Part shown: one piece after another, positions 34,812 to 46,386 of the stretch
Numbering within the stretch: position 1 is the first letter of the stretch
How the letters are laid out: the number at the start of each line of letters is the position of its first letter
Assembly: GCA_017577945.1 (NCBI GenBank)
Contig: PKQS01000009.1
Span: 248,001 to 312,000, forward strand
Length of the DNA stretch: 64,000 bases
DNA from: Bacillota bacterium
Lineage (GTDB): Bacteria > Bacillota > Limnochordia > Limnochordales > ZCTH02-B6
Reading direction: 5' to 3'
Notes under the pieces: model-generated
What the model was told of the DNA's origin: nothing
Database searches by the model: none
The model's input: the letters and a program-made list of their open reading frames with translations, nothing else
Program-made: the position numbers and the translations under genes

Positions 34812-35999
34812 GTGGAGCAGACGCTCCTCATCCGTTACGGAGAAATCGGCTTGAAGGGGCGCAACCGCCACCTGTTTGAAGACATTCTCGTCGGCAACAT
34901 GCGGGCCGCGCTGGCGCCTGACGTGCCGGCCAAGGTGTACCGGGAATACGGGCGCATGTTCGTCGACGTGGACCCGGAGCGTACGGCGGAGGCGCTGCGC
35001 CGGCTGCAGCGCGTCTTCGGCATCGTCGCGGTCAACCCGGCGCTGCGCACGCCGCTGGCGTTGGAAGCCATCCAGGAGGCGGCCGCGCAGCTCGTGCGGC
35101 GGCCGGGGGATCCGGCGCGCACGTTTCGGGTCTCTGCGCGCCGGGCCAACAAGCGGTTTCCGTACACGTCGCAGGAGCTCAACCACTTGGTGGGGGCGTA
35201 CGTGCTGCGCCACGTGCCGAATTTGTCCGTGCGCATGACCGATCCCGACGTGACGGTGACGGTGGAAATCCGCGACCGCGCGGCGTACGTGTATGCGGAA
35301 GAGGTGGCCGGTCCCGGGGGCTTGCCCGTCGGCGCGAGCAGCCGCGCGCTGCTGTTGCTCTCGGGCGGCATCGACAGCCCGGTGGCCGGCTGGATGGCCA
35401 TGAAGCGGGGCATCAAGGTGCACGCCTTGCATTTCCACAGCCCACCTTTCACCAGCGAGCGGGCCAAAGAAAAAGTCGTGGACTTGTGCCGCGTGCTGGC
35501 GGCGTGGAGCCCGGAGCCGCTGCCCCTGCACGTGGTGCACTTTACGGAAGTGCAAAAAGAGATTTACCGGAAAGTGCCCGAAGAGCTGACCATGACGGTG
35601 ATGCGGCGTTTCATGGTGCGCGTCGCCGCGCGGCACGCCGCGGCCGTCGGCGCGGTGGCGCTCGTCACGGGCGAAAGCGTGGGCCAGGTGGCCAGCCAGA
35701 CGCTGGAGAGCATGGCCGCCATCAATGCCGTGACGACGATGCCGATTTTGCGGCCGCTGGTGGCCTTCGACAAGCAGGAGACCATCGCCCTCGCGCAGCG
35801 CATCGGCACGTATGAGATTTCCATTCGCCCGTACGAAGACTGCTGCACGATTTTCGTGCCCGAGCACCCGGCGACGAAGCCCGCCCTGGCGGACGTGGAA
35901 GCCGCTGAGCAGGCGCTGGACGTGGAAGGACTGGTCGCGCAGGCCGTGGCAAGCATCGAAACCATGGCCGTGGAGCCGCAGCCCGCGTACGCCGTGTGA
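34812..35999 (+). CDS. thiI: tRNA 4-thiouridine synthetase ThiI
   Basis: Makes 4-thiouridine at tRNA position 8, and in some bacteria also aids thiazole synthesis. 395 residues: N-terminal ferredoxin-like plus THUMP region (to about 165) and a PP-loop ATPase with LLLLSGGIDSPVAGWMA near residue 181. No C-terminal rhodanese domain, the short form usual in Firmicutes, so sulfur must come directly from the desulfurase encoded upstream. GTG start with TTGGAGGG. Confidence 0.94.
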   Translation: MEQTLLIRYGEIGLKGRNRHLFEDILVGNMRAALAPDVPAKVYREYGRMFVDVDPERTAEALRRLQRVFGIVAVNPALRTPLALEAIQEAAAQLVRRPGDPARTFRVSARRANKRFPYTSQELNHLVGAYVLRHVPNLSVRMTDPDVTVTVEIRDRAAYVYAEEVAGPGGLPVGASSRALLLLSGGIDSPVAGWMAMKRGIKVHALHFHSPPFTSERAKEKVVDLCRVLAAWSPEPLPLHVVHFTEVQKEIYRKVPEELTMTVMRRFMVRVAARHAAAVGAVALVTGESVGQVASQTLESMAAINAVTTMPILRPLVAFDKQETIALAQRIGTYEISIRPYEDCCTIFVPEHPATKPALADVEAAEQALDVEGLVAQAVASIETMAVEPQPAYAV

Positions 36000-36028
36000 T
36001 GGGCGTGGCCCGCAGCCGGGAAGGGGAA

Positions 36029-36157
36029 CTATTCGAAGAACAACGCGCGGATGTAGCGGAATTCGGCGGCCGCGTGGCGGATGACGGCGAGCAGCAGTCC
36101 TAAGGCAATGCCGAACCAAAAGGCTTTCCAAAGTTTGCGGCGGCGCAAGGGAGTCAC
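36029..36157 (-). CDS. Possible 42-residue single-pass membrane peptide
   Basis: Minus-strand open frame from GTG (36157) to TAG (36029), in the 302-base gap between thiI and miaB. It encodes a basic start (TPLRRRKLWK), a hydrophobic helix (AFWFGIALGLLLAVI) and a short tail. A GGAAGAAG stretch touches the start, a poor spacing for a ribosome site. The topology is coherent, but a frame this short could be chance. I recognise no family. Confidence 0.35.
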   Translation of the reverse strand: MTPLRRRKLWKAFWFGIALGLLLAVIRHAAAEFRYIRALFFE

Positions 36158-36194
36158 CTTCTTCCGGGCGCCGGCGCAGGTCCTGGGCGGCAGA

Positions 36195-36226
36195 CCGCCG
36201 GCCGGCGCGGCCGGCCGAGCCGGCGG
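36195..36226. repeat. GC-rich inverted repeat between thiI and miaB
   Basis: CCGCCGGC / GCCGGCGG outer arms with further GC pairing inside. No T run. Lies upstream of the miaB promoter; it could limit read-through from thiI. Confidence 0.4.
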
Positions 36227-36237
36227 AAGCCCTTCGC

Positions 36238-36266
36238 TTGCTGAACCCTGTCCGTTGTACTACAAT
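36238..36266 (+). promoter_or_regulatory. Candidate sigma-A promoter for miaB-mutS-mutL
   Basis: TTGCTG, exact 17-base spacer, TACAAT, 35 bases before the miaB ATG. Good match to both hexamers. Apart from the small minus-strand frame at 36029-36157 and a GC-rich inverted repeat, the rest of the 302-base gap is empty. Confidence 0.7.
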
Positions 36267-36301
36267 GGACGCGTGCATCCGAAGGCGCCGCACGAGGGGG
36301 A

Positions 36302-37735
36302 ATGGCCTTGGAGCGTACGCTGCCGATTATCAACAACCCTGGCAATCATATACATTCCGCCGCGCCGGCACGCGTTCCTGCCGGCGTTCGGGGCGACAAG
36401 AAGGTCTATATCGTCACCCTCGGCTGCCAGATGAACGAGCTGGACACGCAGACGATGTATGGCCTGCTGGCCGGCATCGGCTACGAGCGCACCGACAATC
36501 CGGCCGAGGCGGACTTGATCCTATACAACACGTGCGCCGTGCGTGAAAACCCGGAGCGCAAAGTGTACGGGCAAGTGCACGCGCTGAAAGAGCTGAAGGA
36601 GAAAAATCCGAAGCTCATCATCGGCATCAGCGGCTGCATGCCCCAGAGCAAGGTGGAGCGGCAGAAGCTGTGGGAGCAGCTGCCGCACGTTGACCTCATT
36701 TTCGGCACCATGAACATCCACCGCCTGCCGGAGCTGGTCCAGCAAGTGGAGCAGACCGGCCAGCGCGTCATGGAAGTGTGGGACGAGCACGGCGACATTG
36801 TCGAAGGTTTGCCGATTATCCGCGACAACAAGCTGAAGGCGTTCGTAACCATCATTTACGGCTGCGATTACCGCTGCAGCTTCTGCATCGTGCCGCAGAC
36901 GCGCGGCCGCATGCGCAGCCGCCGGGCGGGCTTCATTATCAACGAGGTGGAGCAGCTGGCGGCGGAAGGCTACAAAGAAGTGACGCTGCTGGGCCAGACG
37001 GTCGACGCCTACGGGAAAGATTTGGGCGACGGCACGACGCTGGCCAAGCTGCTGTGGCGTCTGAACGAGATCGAGGGCATCGAGCGGCTGCGCTTCCGGA
37101 CGTCGCACCCGAAGGATATCACGGACGAGCTCATCGAATGCATCCGGGACGCGAAGAAGGTCATGGAGGATCTGCACCTGCCGGTGCAGTCGGGCAACGA
37201 CCGCATCCTGAAGCTGATGGGCCGGCGCTACACCCGGGCGGAGTATCTCAAGCTGGTGGAGAAGCTGCGCAAGAACATACCCGACCTGACGCTGACGACT
37301 GACATCATCGTGGGCTTTCCGGGCGAGACGGAGGAGGAATTCGAAGACACCCTCAGCCTCGTCCGCGAGGTGGAGTTCGACAACGCGTTCATGTTCATGT
37401 ACTCGCCGCGCCCGGGCACCGGCGCGCCGAACCTGCCTAACCCGGTGCCGGAGGAAGTGAAGCGGGAGCGGCTGCAGCGGCTGATTCAGGTGCAGAACGA
37501 AATCAGCGCCCGCAAGAACGCCGCCCTGGTGGGCACCGTGCAGGAAGTGCTGGTGGAAGGCCAAAACGAGAAGGAGCCGGGCATGCTCAACGGGCGCACG
37601 CGGGGCAATAAGCTCGTCACGTTCCCCGGCAGTCCTGACCTAATCGGGCGCATTATCCCGGTCCGCATCACGCGCGCGCGCACGTGGACGTTGGTCGGCG
37701 AAGCGGAGGTGCCCGCGGTTTCAACGACCGCGTAG
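36302..37735 (+). CDS. miaB: tRNA-2-methylthio-N6-dimethylallyladenosine synthase MiaB
   Basis: Radical SAM enzyme that methylthiolates i6A37 of tRNA. The N-terminal MTTase domain has three cluster cysteines in VTLGCQMNELD, NTCAVRENPE and GISGCMPQ. The radical SAM motif CDYRCSFC is near residue 190, and a TRAM domain ends the protein (LVEGQNE...GRTRGNKLVTFPG). 477 residues. An AGGGGG site is close to the ATG. The substrate-forming MiaA is encoded at 43014. Confidence 0.96.
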   Translation: MALERTLPIINNPGNHIHSAAPARVPAGVRGDKKVYIVTLGCQMNELDTQTMYGLLAGIGYERTDNPAEADLILYNTCAVRENPERKVYGQVHALKELKEKNPKLIIGISGCMPQSKVERQKLWEQLPHVDLIFGTMNIHRLPELVQQVEQTGQRVMEVWDEHGDIVEGLPIIRDNKLKAFVTIIYGCDYRCSFCIVPQTRGRMRSRRAGFIINEVEQLAAEGYKEVTLLGQTVDAYGKDLGDGTTLAKLLWRLNEIEGIERLRFRTSHPKDITDELIECIRDAKKVMEDLHLPVQSGNDRILKLMGRRYTRAEYLKLVEKLRKNIPDLTLTTDIIVGFPGETEEEFEDTLSLVREVEFDNAFMFMYSPRPGTGAPNLPNPVPEEVKRERLQRLIQVQNEISARKNAALVGTVQEVLVEGQNEKEPGMLNGRTRGNKLVTFPGSPDLIGRIIPVRITRARTWTLVGEAEVPAVSTTA

Positions 37736-37738
37736 CCT

Positions 37739-40345
<2,607 letters not shown>

Positions 40346-40357
40346 GAGGGAACCGCC

Positions 40358-42181
40358 ATGTCCGGCCGCGAGATCCGTATCCTGGACGCCGATGTGGCCA
40401 ACAAGATTGCGGCGGGCGAAGTCATCGAGCGGCCGGCGTCGGTGGTGAAAGAGCTGGTGGAAAACGCGCTGGACGCGGGCGCCCGGCGCATCGACATCGA
40501 GATTCGCCGGGGCGGAAAAGAGTACATCCGGGTCACCGACGACGGCGCCGGCGTCCCGGCGGAGCAGGTGCCGCTGGCGTTTGCTCGCCATGCCACCAGC
40601 AAAATCCGCTCGGCGGACGACTTGTTCAACGTGGCCACGTTAGGCTTTCGCGGCGAGGCGTTGCCGAGCATCGCCGCCGTAGCCGAAGTGGAAATGCGGA
40701 CGCGCACGGCGGACGCCCCGGGCGGCGTGCGGTACGTAGTCTGCGGCGGGGTGCCGGGCGAACTGGAGCCCGCCGGGGCACCGGTGGGCACGACGGTCGT
40801 CGTGCGCCGGCTGTTCTTCAACACACCCGCCCGTTACAAGTTCCTGCGCTCCGAATCCGCCGAAGCCCGGCGCATCGCGGATGTAGCGGCGCGCATCGCC
40901 CTCGCGTGGCCGCAGGTGGCTTTTCGACTCGTCGCGGACGGCCGGCAGGTGTTCGCCACGCCGGGCGACGGCGACTTGGCCGGGGCTATCCGGGCCGTGT
41001 ACGGCGCGGCGGCGCGGGAGCTGGTGCCCATTGCGGGCGAACTGAACGGCGTGCAAGTGTCCGGGTGGGTCAGCAAGCCGGACGTCGTCTTCGGCAACCG
41101 GGAACGGATGTCCGTCTTTCTCAACGGCCGCTGGATCCAGAGCGCCGCGCTGCTGCGCGCCATCGAGCAAGGATACGACACGATGCTGCCTCACGGCCGC
41201 CACCCGTTGGCCGTCGTCCACCTGACGTTGGATCCGGCCGCGGTGGACGTGAACGTCCACCCGGCGAAGGCGGAAGTGCGCTTCAAGGACGAAGGGGCCG
41301 TATTTCGCGCGGTCATGCGGGCGGTGCGCGAGGCGCTGCTGGGGACGGACTTAATCCAACCCGTGACCCGCGCTCGCCCCCTGGAAGCGGCCGGGCCGGG
41401 CGTACAAGGTCCGTCCGCGCCGCCGGCCCGGCACTCGTCCGCTCCGCTGATTGCGTTGCCGGCATCCGGCGCGCTGGCTGGCTCGCCGCGCGCGGCCGAG
41501 GAGCGCCCCATTTGGCCGCAGCCGGAAGCGGTTTCGCACAGCCACGCAGGTGCCGGGGTGGCACCTTTGCCGGACGCAGCGTCGCCGCCGGCCGACGCGC
41601 GGGAGCAGCTGCGGGCGCTGCGCATTTTGGGACAGCTGCACCGCACGTACATTGTGGGCGAAACCGCGGACGGGCTTTGGATTATCGATCAGCACGTGGC
41701 CCATGAACGGGTGCTGTACGAGCGCTTTCTCGAAGCGCTGGCCACGGGCCTAAGGGACGTGCAGCGTCTCTTGATCCCCGTCGCGGTCACGTTGCCGCCG
41801 TCCCTGGTCGGCTTGGCCGAGCAGTACGCGGGGCCGCTGGAACGCCTCGGCTTTTTGCTGGAACCTTTCGGCGGGGCGTCGTACCTGGTGCGCGGGGTGC
41901 CGGTCGAGCTTGCCGGCGCGGACGAGCGGCGCCTGGGGGAGACGCTGGAGGAGCTGCTGCTCGCGTGCGAGCGCGAGGGCCGTTGGAACCCGCACGCCGC
42001 GGCTGCGTCGCTGGCCTGCCGCGCGGCGGTGAAAGCCGGGCAGGAGCTGGACGCCGAGCAGATGGCCGCGCTCGTCCGGCAGCTCGCGGGCGCGGACAAT
42101 CCCTTCGCCTGTCCCCACGGCCGTCCCATCGTGGTTGAGCTGGGACGACTCGACTTGGAACGCCGGTTCGGCCGCCGCTGA
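40358..42181 (+). CDS. mutL: DNA mismatch repair protein MutL (endonuclease type)
   Basis: Couples MutS recognition to strand incision. GHKL ATPase motifs: KIAAGEVIERPASVVKELVENALDAGA, DDGAGV and TLGFRGEALPSI. A Pro/Ala-rich linker leads to a C-terminal domain with the nuclease motif DQHVAHERVLYE (about 444-455), ACRAAVK and CPHGRP, so it should nick DNA. 607 residues, strong AGGAGGG site. No mutH, as expected. Confidence 0.96.
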   Translation: MSGREIRILDADVANKIAAGEVIERPASVVKELVENALDAGARRIDIEIRRGGKEYIRVTDDGAGVPAEQVPLAFARHATSKIRSADDLFNVATLGFRGEALPSIAAVAEVEMRTRTADAPGGVRYVVCGGVPGELEPAGAPVGTTVVVRRLFFNTPARYKFLRSESAEARRIADVAARIALAWPQVAFRLVADGRQVFATPGDGDLAGAIRAVYGAAARELVPIAGELNGVQVSGWVSKPDVVFGNRERMSVFLNGRWIQSAALLRAIEQGYDTMLPHGRHPLAVVHLTLDPAAVDVNVHPAKAEVRFKDEGAVFRAVMRAVREALLGTDLIQPVTRARPLEAAGPGVQGPSAPPARHSSAPLIALPASGALAGSPRAAEERPIWPQPEAVSHSHAGAGVAPLPDAASPPADAREQLRALRILGQLHRTYIVGETADGLWIIDQHVAHERVLYERFLEALATGLRDVQRLLIPVAVTLPPSLVGLAEQYAGPLERLGFLLEPFGGASYLVRGVPVELAGADERRLGETLEELLLACEREGRWNPHAAAASLACRAAVKAGQELDAEQMAALVRQLAGADNPFACPHGRPIVVELGRLDLERRFGRR

Positions 42182-42198
42182 GCGGAGGTTGAAGTCCG

Positions 42199-43017
42199 TT
42201 GCAGGCCGAGTTCCTCGTCACGACATCGCGCCATCCGAGGCCGGAAGATGAGGCGCGCGCGAGGGCGCTCGCCGCGCGCCTAGGGATTCCGTACGTGCCG
42301 CGGGCCGGTTCGGTAGCGTCGCTGGGCGCCCGGGGCGTGCTGGTTGTGGAGCGCGGACGCCTCGTCGTCGCGACGAGCGCCGGGTCTCTTTACTTTCACC
42401 CCGGCATGGCCAAGCCCCGCATTCGCGCGCTGGAGCGGGGCGAACGGGACGTCATGGTGGAAGCGATGCAGCTGCGACCGGGCGATGCCGTGCTGGACGG
42501 TACGCTGGGGCTGGGTGCCGACGCGATCGTGGCGTCGTTCGTCGTGGGTCCTACGGGACGCGTGGTCGGCGTGGAAGGCGTGCCGGTGCTGGCCGAAGTG
42601 GTGCGGGTCGGGCTGCAGGAATACGACCCGGGGCACCCCGGCATGCGGGAGGCCATGCGGCGCATCGAAGTGGTGGTCGCCGATCACGCCGACTATTTGA
42701 AGCAGCTGCCGGACGCGAGTTTTGATGTCGTCTACTTCGATCCTTTCTTCCGGGAGCCCGTCCAGGAAAGCGTCCACATGCGCCCGTGGCGGGAGCTGGG
42801 CGTAGGGCGGCCGCTGACGCCGTCAGTCGTGGCCGAAGCGTGCCGGGTGGCGCGGCGGCGCGTCGTCATCAAAGAGCGCAGCGGCAGCCCGGTCTTCGGC
42901 GAACTGGGCGTCGACGCGGTCATCGGCGGGCGCAAGAGCCGCATCGCCTACGGCATCATCGACGCGGCTAGGCGCAGGACGGCCGCAGCGGCCACCGAGA
43001 CGGGTGAGGGCCGGTGA
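42199..43017 (+). CDS. RsmJ-like class I SAM-dependent methyltransferase
   Basis: 272 residues resembling the RsmJ (YhiQ) family that methylates G1516 of 16S rRNA. SAM motif LDGTLGLGADAIVASFVVG near residue 98; catalytic-type VVYFDPFF near 177; end with RVVIKERSG and GRKSRIAYGII. Its N-terminal ~65 residues (GIPYVPRAGSVASLGARGVLVVERGRLVV) resemble that family. TTG start preceded by GGAGGT at good spacing. A gene of this type between mutL and miaA occurs in other Firmicutes. The exact target is not proven. Confidence 0.72.
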   Translation: MQAEFLVTTSRHPRPEDEARARALAARLGIPYVPRAGSVASLGARGVLVVERGRLVVATSAGSLYFHPGMAKPRIRALERGERDVMVEAMQLRPGDAVLDGTLGLGADAIVASFVVGPTGRVVGVEGVPVLAEVVRVGLQEYDPGHPGMREAMRRIEVVVADHADYLKQLPDASFDVVYFDPFFREPVQESVHMRPWRELGVGRPLTPSVVAEACRVARRRVVIKERSGSPVFGELGVDAVIGGRKSRIAYGIIDAARRRTAAAATETGEGR

Positions 43018-43973
43018 CGGAGAAGAAGCCGCTGCTCGTCATCGTGGGACCCACCGCGGTAGGCAAGACCGCCTTCTGCATCGAGCTGGCGCAGCGGGTG
43101 CCGGCGGAAGTCGTCACCGCGGACTCGATGCAAGTCTACCGCGGCATGGACATCGGCACCGCCAAGCCGACGCCGGCGGAGCGCCGCGGCGTTCCCCACC
43201 ACTGCATCGACCTGGTGGACCCCGAGGAAGAGTGCAACGTCGCAGACTACCGCCGCCACGCGCTGGAGGCCATCGCCGCCATTCACCGGCGGGGCAAGCT
43301 GCCCATCTTGTCGGGCGGGACGGGCCTGTACGTGCGCGCCGTCGTCGACGACTTCTTATTCCCCGACCGAGGCGCCGACTGGGAGCTGCGGCGCCGCCTA
43401 GAGGAGGAAGCCCAGCGGCTCGGGCGCGCCGCGCTGCACGCGCGCCTCAAGGAAGTGGACCCGGAGACGGCCGCCCGGCTTCATCCGAACGACCTGCGCC
43501 GGGTCGTGCGCGCGCTGGAGGTGTACGAGCGCACGGGGCGACCGCTGTCCGAGCACCTGAAAGAAGCCCGCGGCAAGGAATCGATGTTCGACTTGCTCAT
43601 GTTTGGCCTCACGCGGCCGCGGGAAGAGCTGTACGAGCGCATCAACCGGCGGGTCCTGGAGCAAATCGAGGCGGGGCTCGTCGACGAGGTGGCCGCGCTG
43701 ATGCGGCGGGGGCTCGACGAAGACGACGTGGCCATGCAAGGCTTGGGCTACAAGGAGATCATCGGATATCTCAAAGGCCGCATGAGCTTGGAGGAGGCTA
43801 TCCGGGTCTTGCAGCGCGACACGCGCCATTACGCGCGGCGGCAACTGACGTGGTTCCGCGCGGACAAGCGCATCCAGTGGCTCGACCTCTCATCGTTCCC
43901 CTCCTTCCTGGCTGCCGTGGACTACGTGGTCGAGGCGGTCCGGCGCCGCTGGCCCTTCTACTTCGCCTCCTAA
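43014..43973 (+). CDS. miaA: tRNA dimethylallyltransferase
   Basis: Adds a dimethylallyl group to A37 of tRNAs reading UNN codons, the substrate of MiaB. P-loop GPTAVGKTAFCIELA near residue 12, ADSMQVYRGMDIGTAKPTP near 38, SGGTGLYVRAVVDDF, and AMQGLGYKEIIGYLKG near 240. 319 residues. GTG overlaps the previous stop (GTGA). Hfq, often next, is absent. Confidence 0.95.
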   Translation: MTEKKPLLVIVGPTAVGKTAFCIELAQRVPAEVVTADSMQVYRGMDIGTAKPTPAERRGVPHHCIDLVDPEEECNVADYRRHALEAIAAIHRRGKLPILSGGTGLYVRAVVDDFLFPDRGADWELRRRLEEEAQRLGRAALHARLKEVDPETAARLHPNDLRRVVRALEVYERTGRPLSEHLKEARGKESMFDLLMFGLTRPREELYERINRRVLEQIEAGLVDEVAALMRRGLDEDDVAMQGLGYKEIIGYLKGRMSLEEAIRVLQRDTRHYARRQLTWFRADKRIQWLDLSSFPSFLAAVDYVVEAVRRRWPFYFAS

Positions 43974-44030
43974 ACAGGCTTCCTTCGCCTTCTGAACAGG
44001 CCGGGCGCGGCGTTGGGCCGCGGGTCCCGG

Positions 44031-44059
44031 CACACTCTCTTGGCGTTCGGCATACAGTA
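44031..44059 (+). promoter_or_regulatory. Candidate sigma-K/sigma-E promoter for spoVK
   Basis: CATACAGTA fits the sigma-K -10 (CATAnnnTA) and the sigma-E -10 (CATACA-T). CACA lies 16 bases upstream, matching the short AC-type sigma-K -35. It is 57 bases before the GTG. Bacillus spoVK is expressed by mother-cell sigma factors, which fits. Confidence 0.5.
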
Positions 44060-44115
44060 GAAAGGTACCCGCCCCAGCCTGGCAGCGGGGCTGCACCAAG
44101 GACGACGAGGACGGG

Positions 44116-45213
44116 GTGGGCTGCTGCATGCCGACGCGCAGCGACAAGCCGGGCAGCGTCGACGAAATCCTGGATTGGCTCAGCCAGGGGCGGTTGACTT
44201 CCGCCGAGGCTTTTTCCTGGCTCCGCGCGCTGGACCGGCCGGATGCGGCACCGCGCCCGCGGCACCACCGCGGGTGGCTGCCGCCCACCGTGCCCAGCGG
44301 GACGGCCAAGCCGCGCTCGAACGGTGCCGAGAACGGGAGCAGCACGGGGCGCGAGGGCGGCGACAAGGCGCAGGAGGACGAGGAAGCCGTCCGCCGGCGG
44401 CGGCTGCAGGAAGTCATGGACGAGCTGGACGGGCTGATTGGCCTGCGGACGGTCAAGCAGCTGATGCGCGAAGTGCAGGCGTATGTCGAGGTGCAGCGGC
44501 TGCGGGCCAAGGAAAACTTGGCCGCCGACGCAGTGACGCTGCACATGGTGTTCAAGGGCAACCCCGGCACCGGCAAGACGACGGTCGCCCGCCTCGTCGG
44601 GCGCATGCTGGCCGCCATGGGGGCGCTGCCCAAGGGACATCTGGTCGAGTGCGAGCGCGCCGACTTGGTGGGCGAATACATCGGCCATACCGCCCAGCGC
44701 ACCCGGGAGCAAGTCCGGAAAGCGATGGGCGGCGTGTTGTTCATCGACGAAGCGTACGCGCTGGCGCGGGGCGGCGAGAAAGATTTCGGCAAGGAAGCCA
44801 TCGACACGCTGGTCAAGGCGATGGAGGACCACAAGAACGAGTTCGTCGTCATTTTGGCCGGCTACCGCGCCGAGATGGACTATTTCCTCATGACGAACCC
44901 CGGCCTGCGCTCCCGCTTTCCGATCCACGTGGACTTTCCCGACTACACCGCGCAGGAGCTGTTGGAGATCGCCCGCTATTTTTGCGCCCAGCGGGAATAC
45001 CGCCTTTCGCCGGCTGCGGAGCGGCGCCTGGAGCAGCTTCTGGAAACGCGCCGGGCCGACGATCCCTATGAGGGCAACGCCCGTTTCGTGCGCAATCTCG
45101 TCGAGCGGGCCATTCGCCGGCAAGCCTTGCGGCTCGTCCGGCGCCCCCGCGTAAGCCGCGAGGAGCTGATGACGCTGGAAGCCAGCGACTTTTGGGAGGC
45201 GGCCGACGGGTGA
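44116..45213 (+). CDS. spoVK: Stage V sporulation protein K-like AAA ATPase
   Basis: AAA+ ATPase of the SpoVK/CbbX type, needed in the mother cell for spore maturation in Bacillus. 365 residues: a variable N-terminal part (to about 90), then LIGLRTVKQLMREVQAYV, Walker A GNPGTGKTTVARL at 148-160, Walker B GVLFIDEAYAL near 210, sensor segment VVILAGYRAEMDYFLMTNPGLRSRF, and the SpoVK-like YEGNARFVRNLVERAIRRQA. The start may instead be ATG 44128, behind GGGGTGGG. The stop overlaps the next gene by four bases. Confidence 0.88.
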   Translation: MGCCMPTRSDKPGSVDEILDWLSQGRLTSAEAFSWLRALDRPDAAPRPRHHRGWLPPTVPSGTAKPRSNGAENGSSTGREGGDKAQEDEEAVRRRRLQEVMDELDGLIGLRTVKQLMREVQAYVEVQRLRAKENLAADAVTLHMVFKGNPGTGKTTVARLVGRMLAAMGALPKGHLVECERADLVGEYIGHTAQRTREQVRKAMGGVLFIDEAYALARGGEKDFGKEAIDTLVKAMEDHKNEFVVILAGYRAEMDYFLMTNPGLRSRFPIHVDFPDYTAQELLEIARYFCAQREYRLSPAAERRLEQLLETRRADDPYEGNARFVRNLVERAIRRQALRLVRRPRVSREELMTLEASDFWEAADG

Positions 45214-45818
45214 AGCGCTGCATCGTCATCGGCCAGCCCAACGCCGGCAAGACGTTGTTTACCCTCCACTTCGCCGAATACCTGGGCGTCACGGTCGCAC
45301 GCATTGCCTTTGCGGAAGCCGACGGCCGCCGGCGCGAAGCCGCGTATTCCCTGGCCGACGCCGTGGCAAGCCTTACCAGCGCGACGCCCCATCAGACCCG
45401 GCATCTCCAGTCGCTGGCTCTGGAGCTGCCGGCGGGGAAGGGGACGAAGCAGTTCGAGCTGGTGGACACCAGCGGGCTCGTCGACGGCATTCATCCCGAC
45501 GCGGCCATCCGGCGAGCCATGGCGCAGACGCTGGCGGCGGTGCGGGAAGCCGCCGTGGTCCTGCACGTCGTCGACGCGGCCGCTCTGGGCCGCAGCGGTT
45601 CGGTCAGCGCCATCGGGGAAGTGGACTACCAGGTGGCGCAGTTTGCGCAAATGCGGGGTGGCTATTTGCTCCTGGCCAACAAGATGGACCTGGAGGGGGC
45701 GCAGGAGGGGCTGGCCCGCCTGCGGCGGGAGTTCGTGGGCCACCCGATTGCGCCCATATCGGCGCTGCACAAACAAGGGTTCCATGAGGTGAAGGCGTTT
45801 GTCGGCCGGCACCTTTGA
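45210..45818 (+). CDS. Small GTPase of unknown function, downstream of spoVK
   Basis: 202 residues with a full set of G motifs: P-loop GQPNAGKT (8-15), switch II VDTSGL (85-90), base-specificity NKMD (157-160), and an SAL element near 184. It resembles the TrmE-Era-EngA group but is only a single G domain, with no RNA-binding or membrane part. The segment SLADAVASLTSATPHQTRHLQSL, in the switch I area, is unusual. Its GTG overlaps the spoVK stop and GGGAGG lies upstream. Operon position suggests a sporulation role (inference). Confidence 0.72.
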   Translation: MKRCIVIGQPNAGKTLFTLHFAEYLGVTVARIAFAEADGRRREAAYSLADAVASLTSATPHQTRHLQSLALELPAGKGTKQFELVDTSGLVDGIHPDAAIRRAMAQTLAAVREAAVVLHVVDAAALGRSGSVSAIGEVDYQVAQFAQMRGGYLLLANKMDLEGAQEGLARLRREFVGHPIAPISALHKQGFHEVKAFVGRHL

Positions 45819-46386
45819 CGTGGCGTGGTCGGGGGCGGCAGCGGCATGCGTGCTGGCCGCCGGCTGGGCCATAAAATGGATGGACGACTGGGTGGACCGG
45901 GACCTGGATGGATACGGGGCCAAGACGTGGGCCGGCCGGCTAGGCGGCGGCTTGCTGCCCTACGCCATGGCGGCGCTGTGCGTGGCGTTGCTGCTGGACG
46001 CGCCGCTGGCGGGCTCGCTCTTTTTTTCCGCCTATTCATTGGGCATGCTGCATGACTGGCGGCGGCCGCTGCCCTCAGGCTTGCGGGGGTGGCAAGAGGC
46101 GGCGCTGGCCGTGGGGGCGGGCGCGCTGCTGGCGGGGCCGGGCCGGATGGCGGCGGCGCTGGCGGTTATGACGTTCGTGCAGTGTGCGGACGATCTGGCC
46201 GACGTCAACGAGGACCGCGCGGTGGGCCGCCGGTCCCTGGCGACGGCCATGGGGGTCGTGGAGACGGGGCTGCTGGGCGCCGCGGCGCTGGTGGCGGCCG
46301 CGGCCTTGGCTCCGCGCGCGACGACGATGGTGATCTGGGCCACGGCCGTCGTGCTGAGCGCCAAACCGCGGGAGATGGCGCCATGA
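45799..46386 (+). CDS. Short UbiA-superfamily-like integral membrane protein
   Basis: 195 residues, about six hydrophobic segments. Two acidic motifs look like UbiA prenyltransferases: MDDWVDRDLDGYGAKT (28-43), like the NDxxDxxxD first motif with its trailing Lys, and DDLADVNEDRAVGRRSLA (131-148), like the DxxxDxxxG second motif. UbiA enzymes are usually near 290 residues with nine helices, so this is a reduced form. It starts on TTG inside the end of the GTPase gene behind GAGGTG, and overlaps the next gene by four bases. Substrate unknown. Confidence 0.55.
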   Translation: MSAGTFDVAWSGAAAACVLAAGWAIKWMDDWVDRDLDGYGAKTWAGRLGGGLLPYAMAALCVALLLDAPLAGSLFFSAYSLGMLHDWRRPLPSGLRGWQEAALAVGAGALLAGPGRMAAALAVMTFVQCADDLADVNEDRAVGRRSLATAMGVVETGLLGAAALVAAAALAPRATTMVIWATAVVLSAKPREMAP

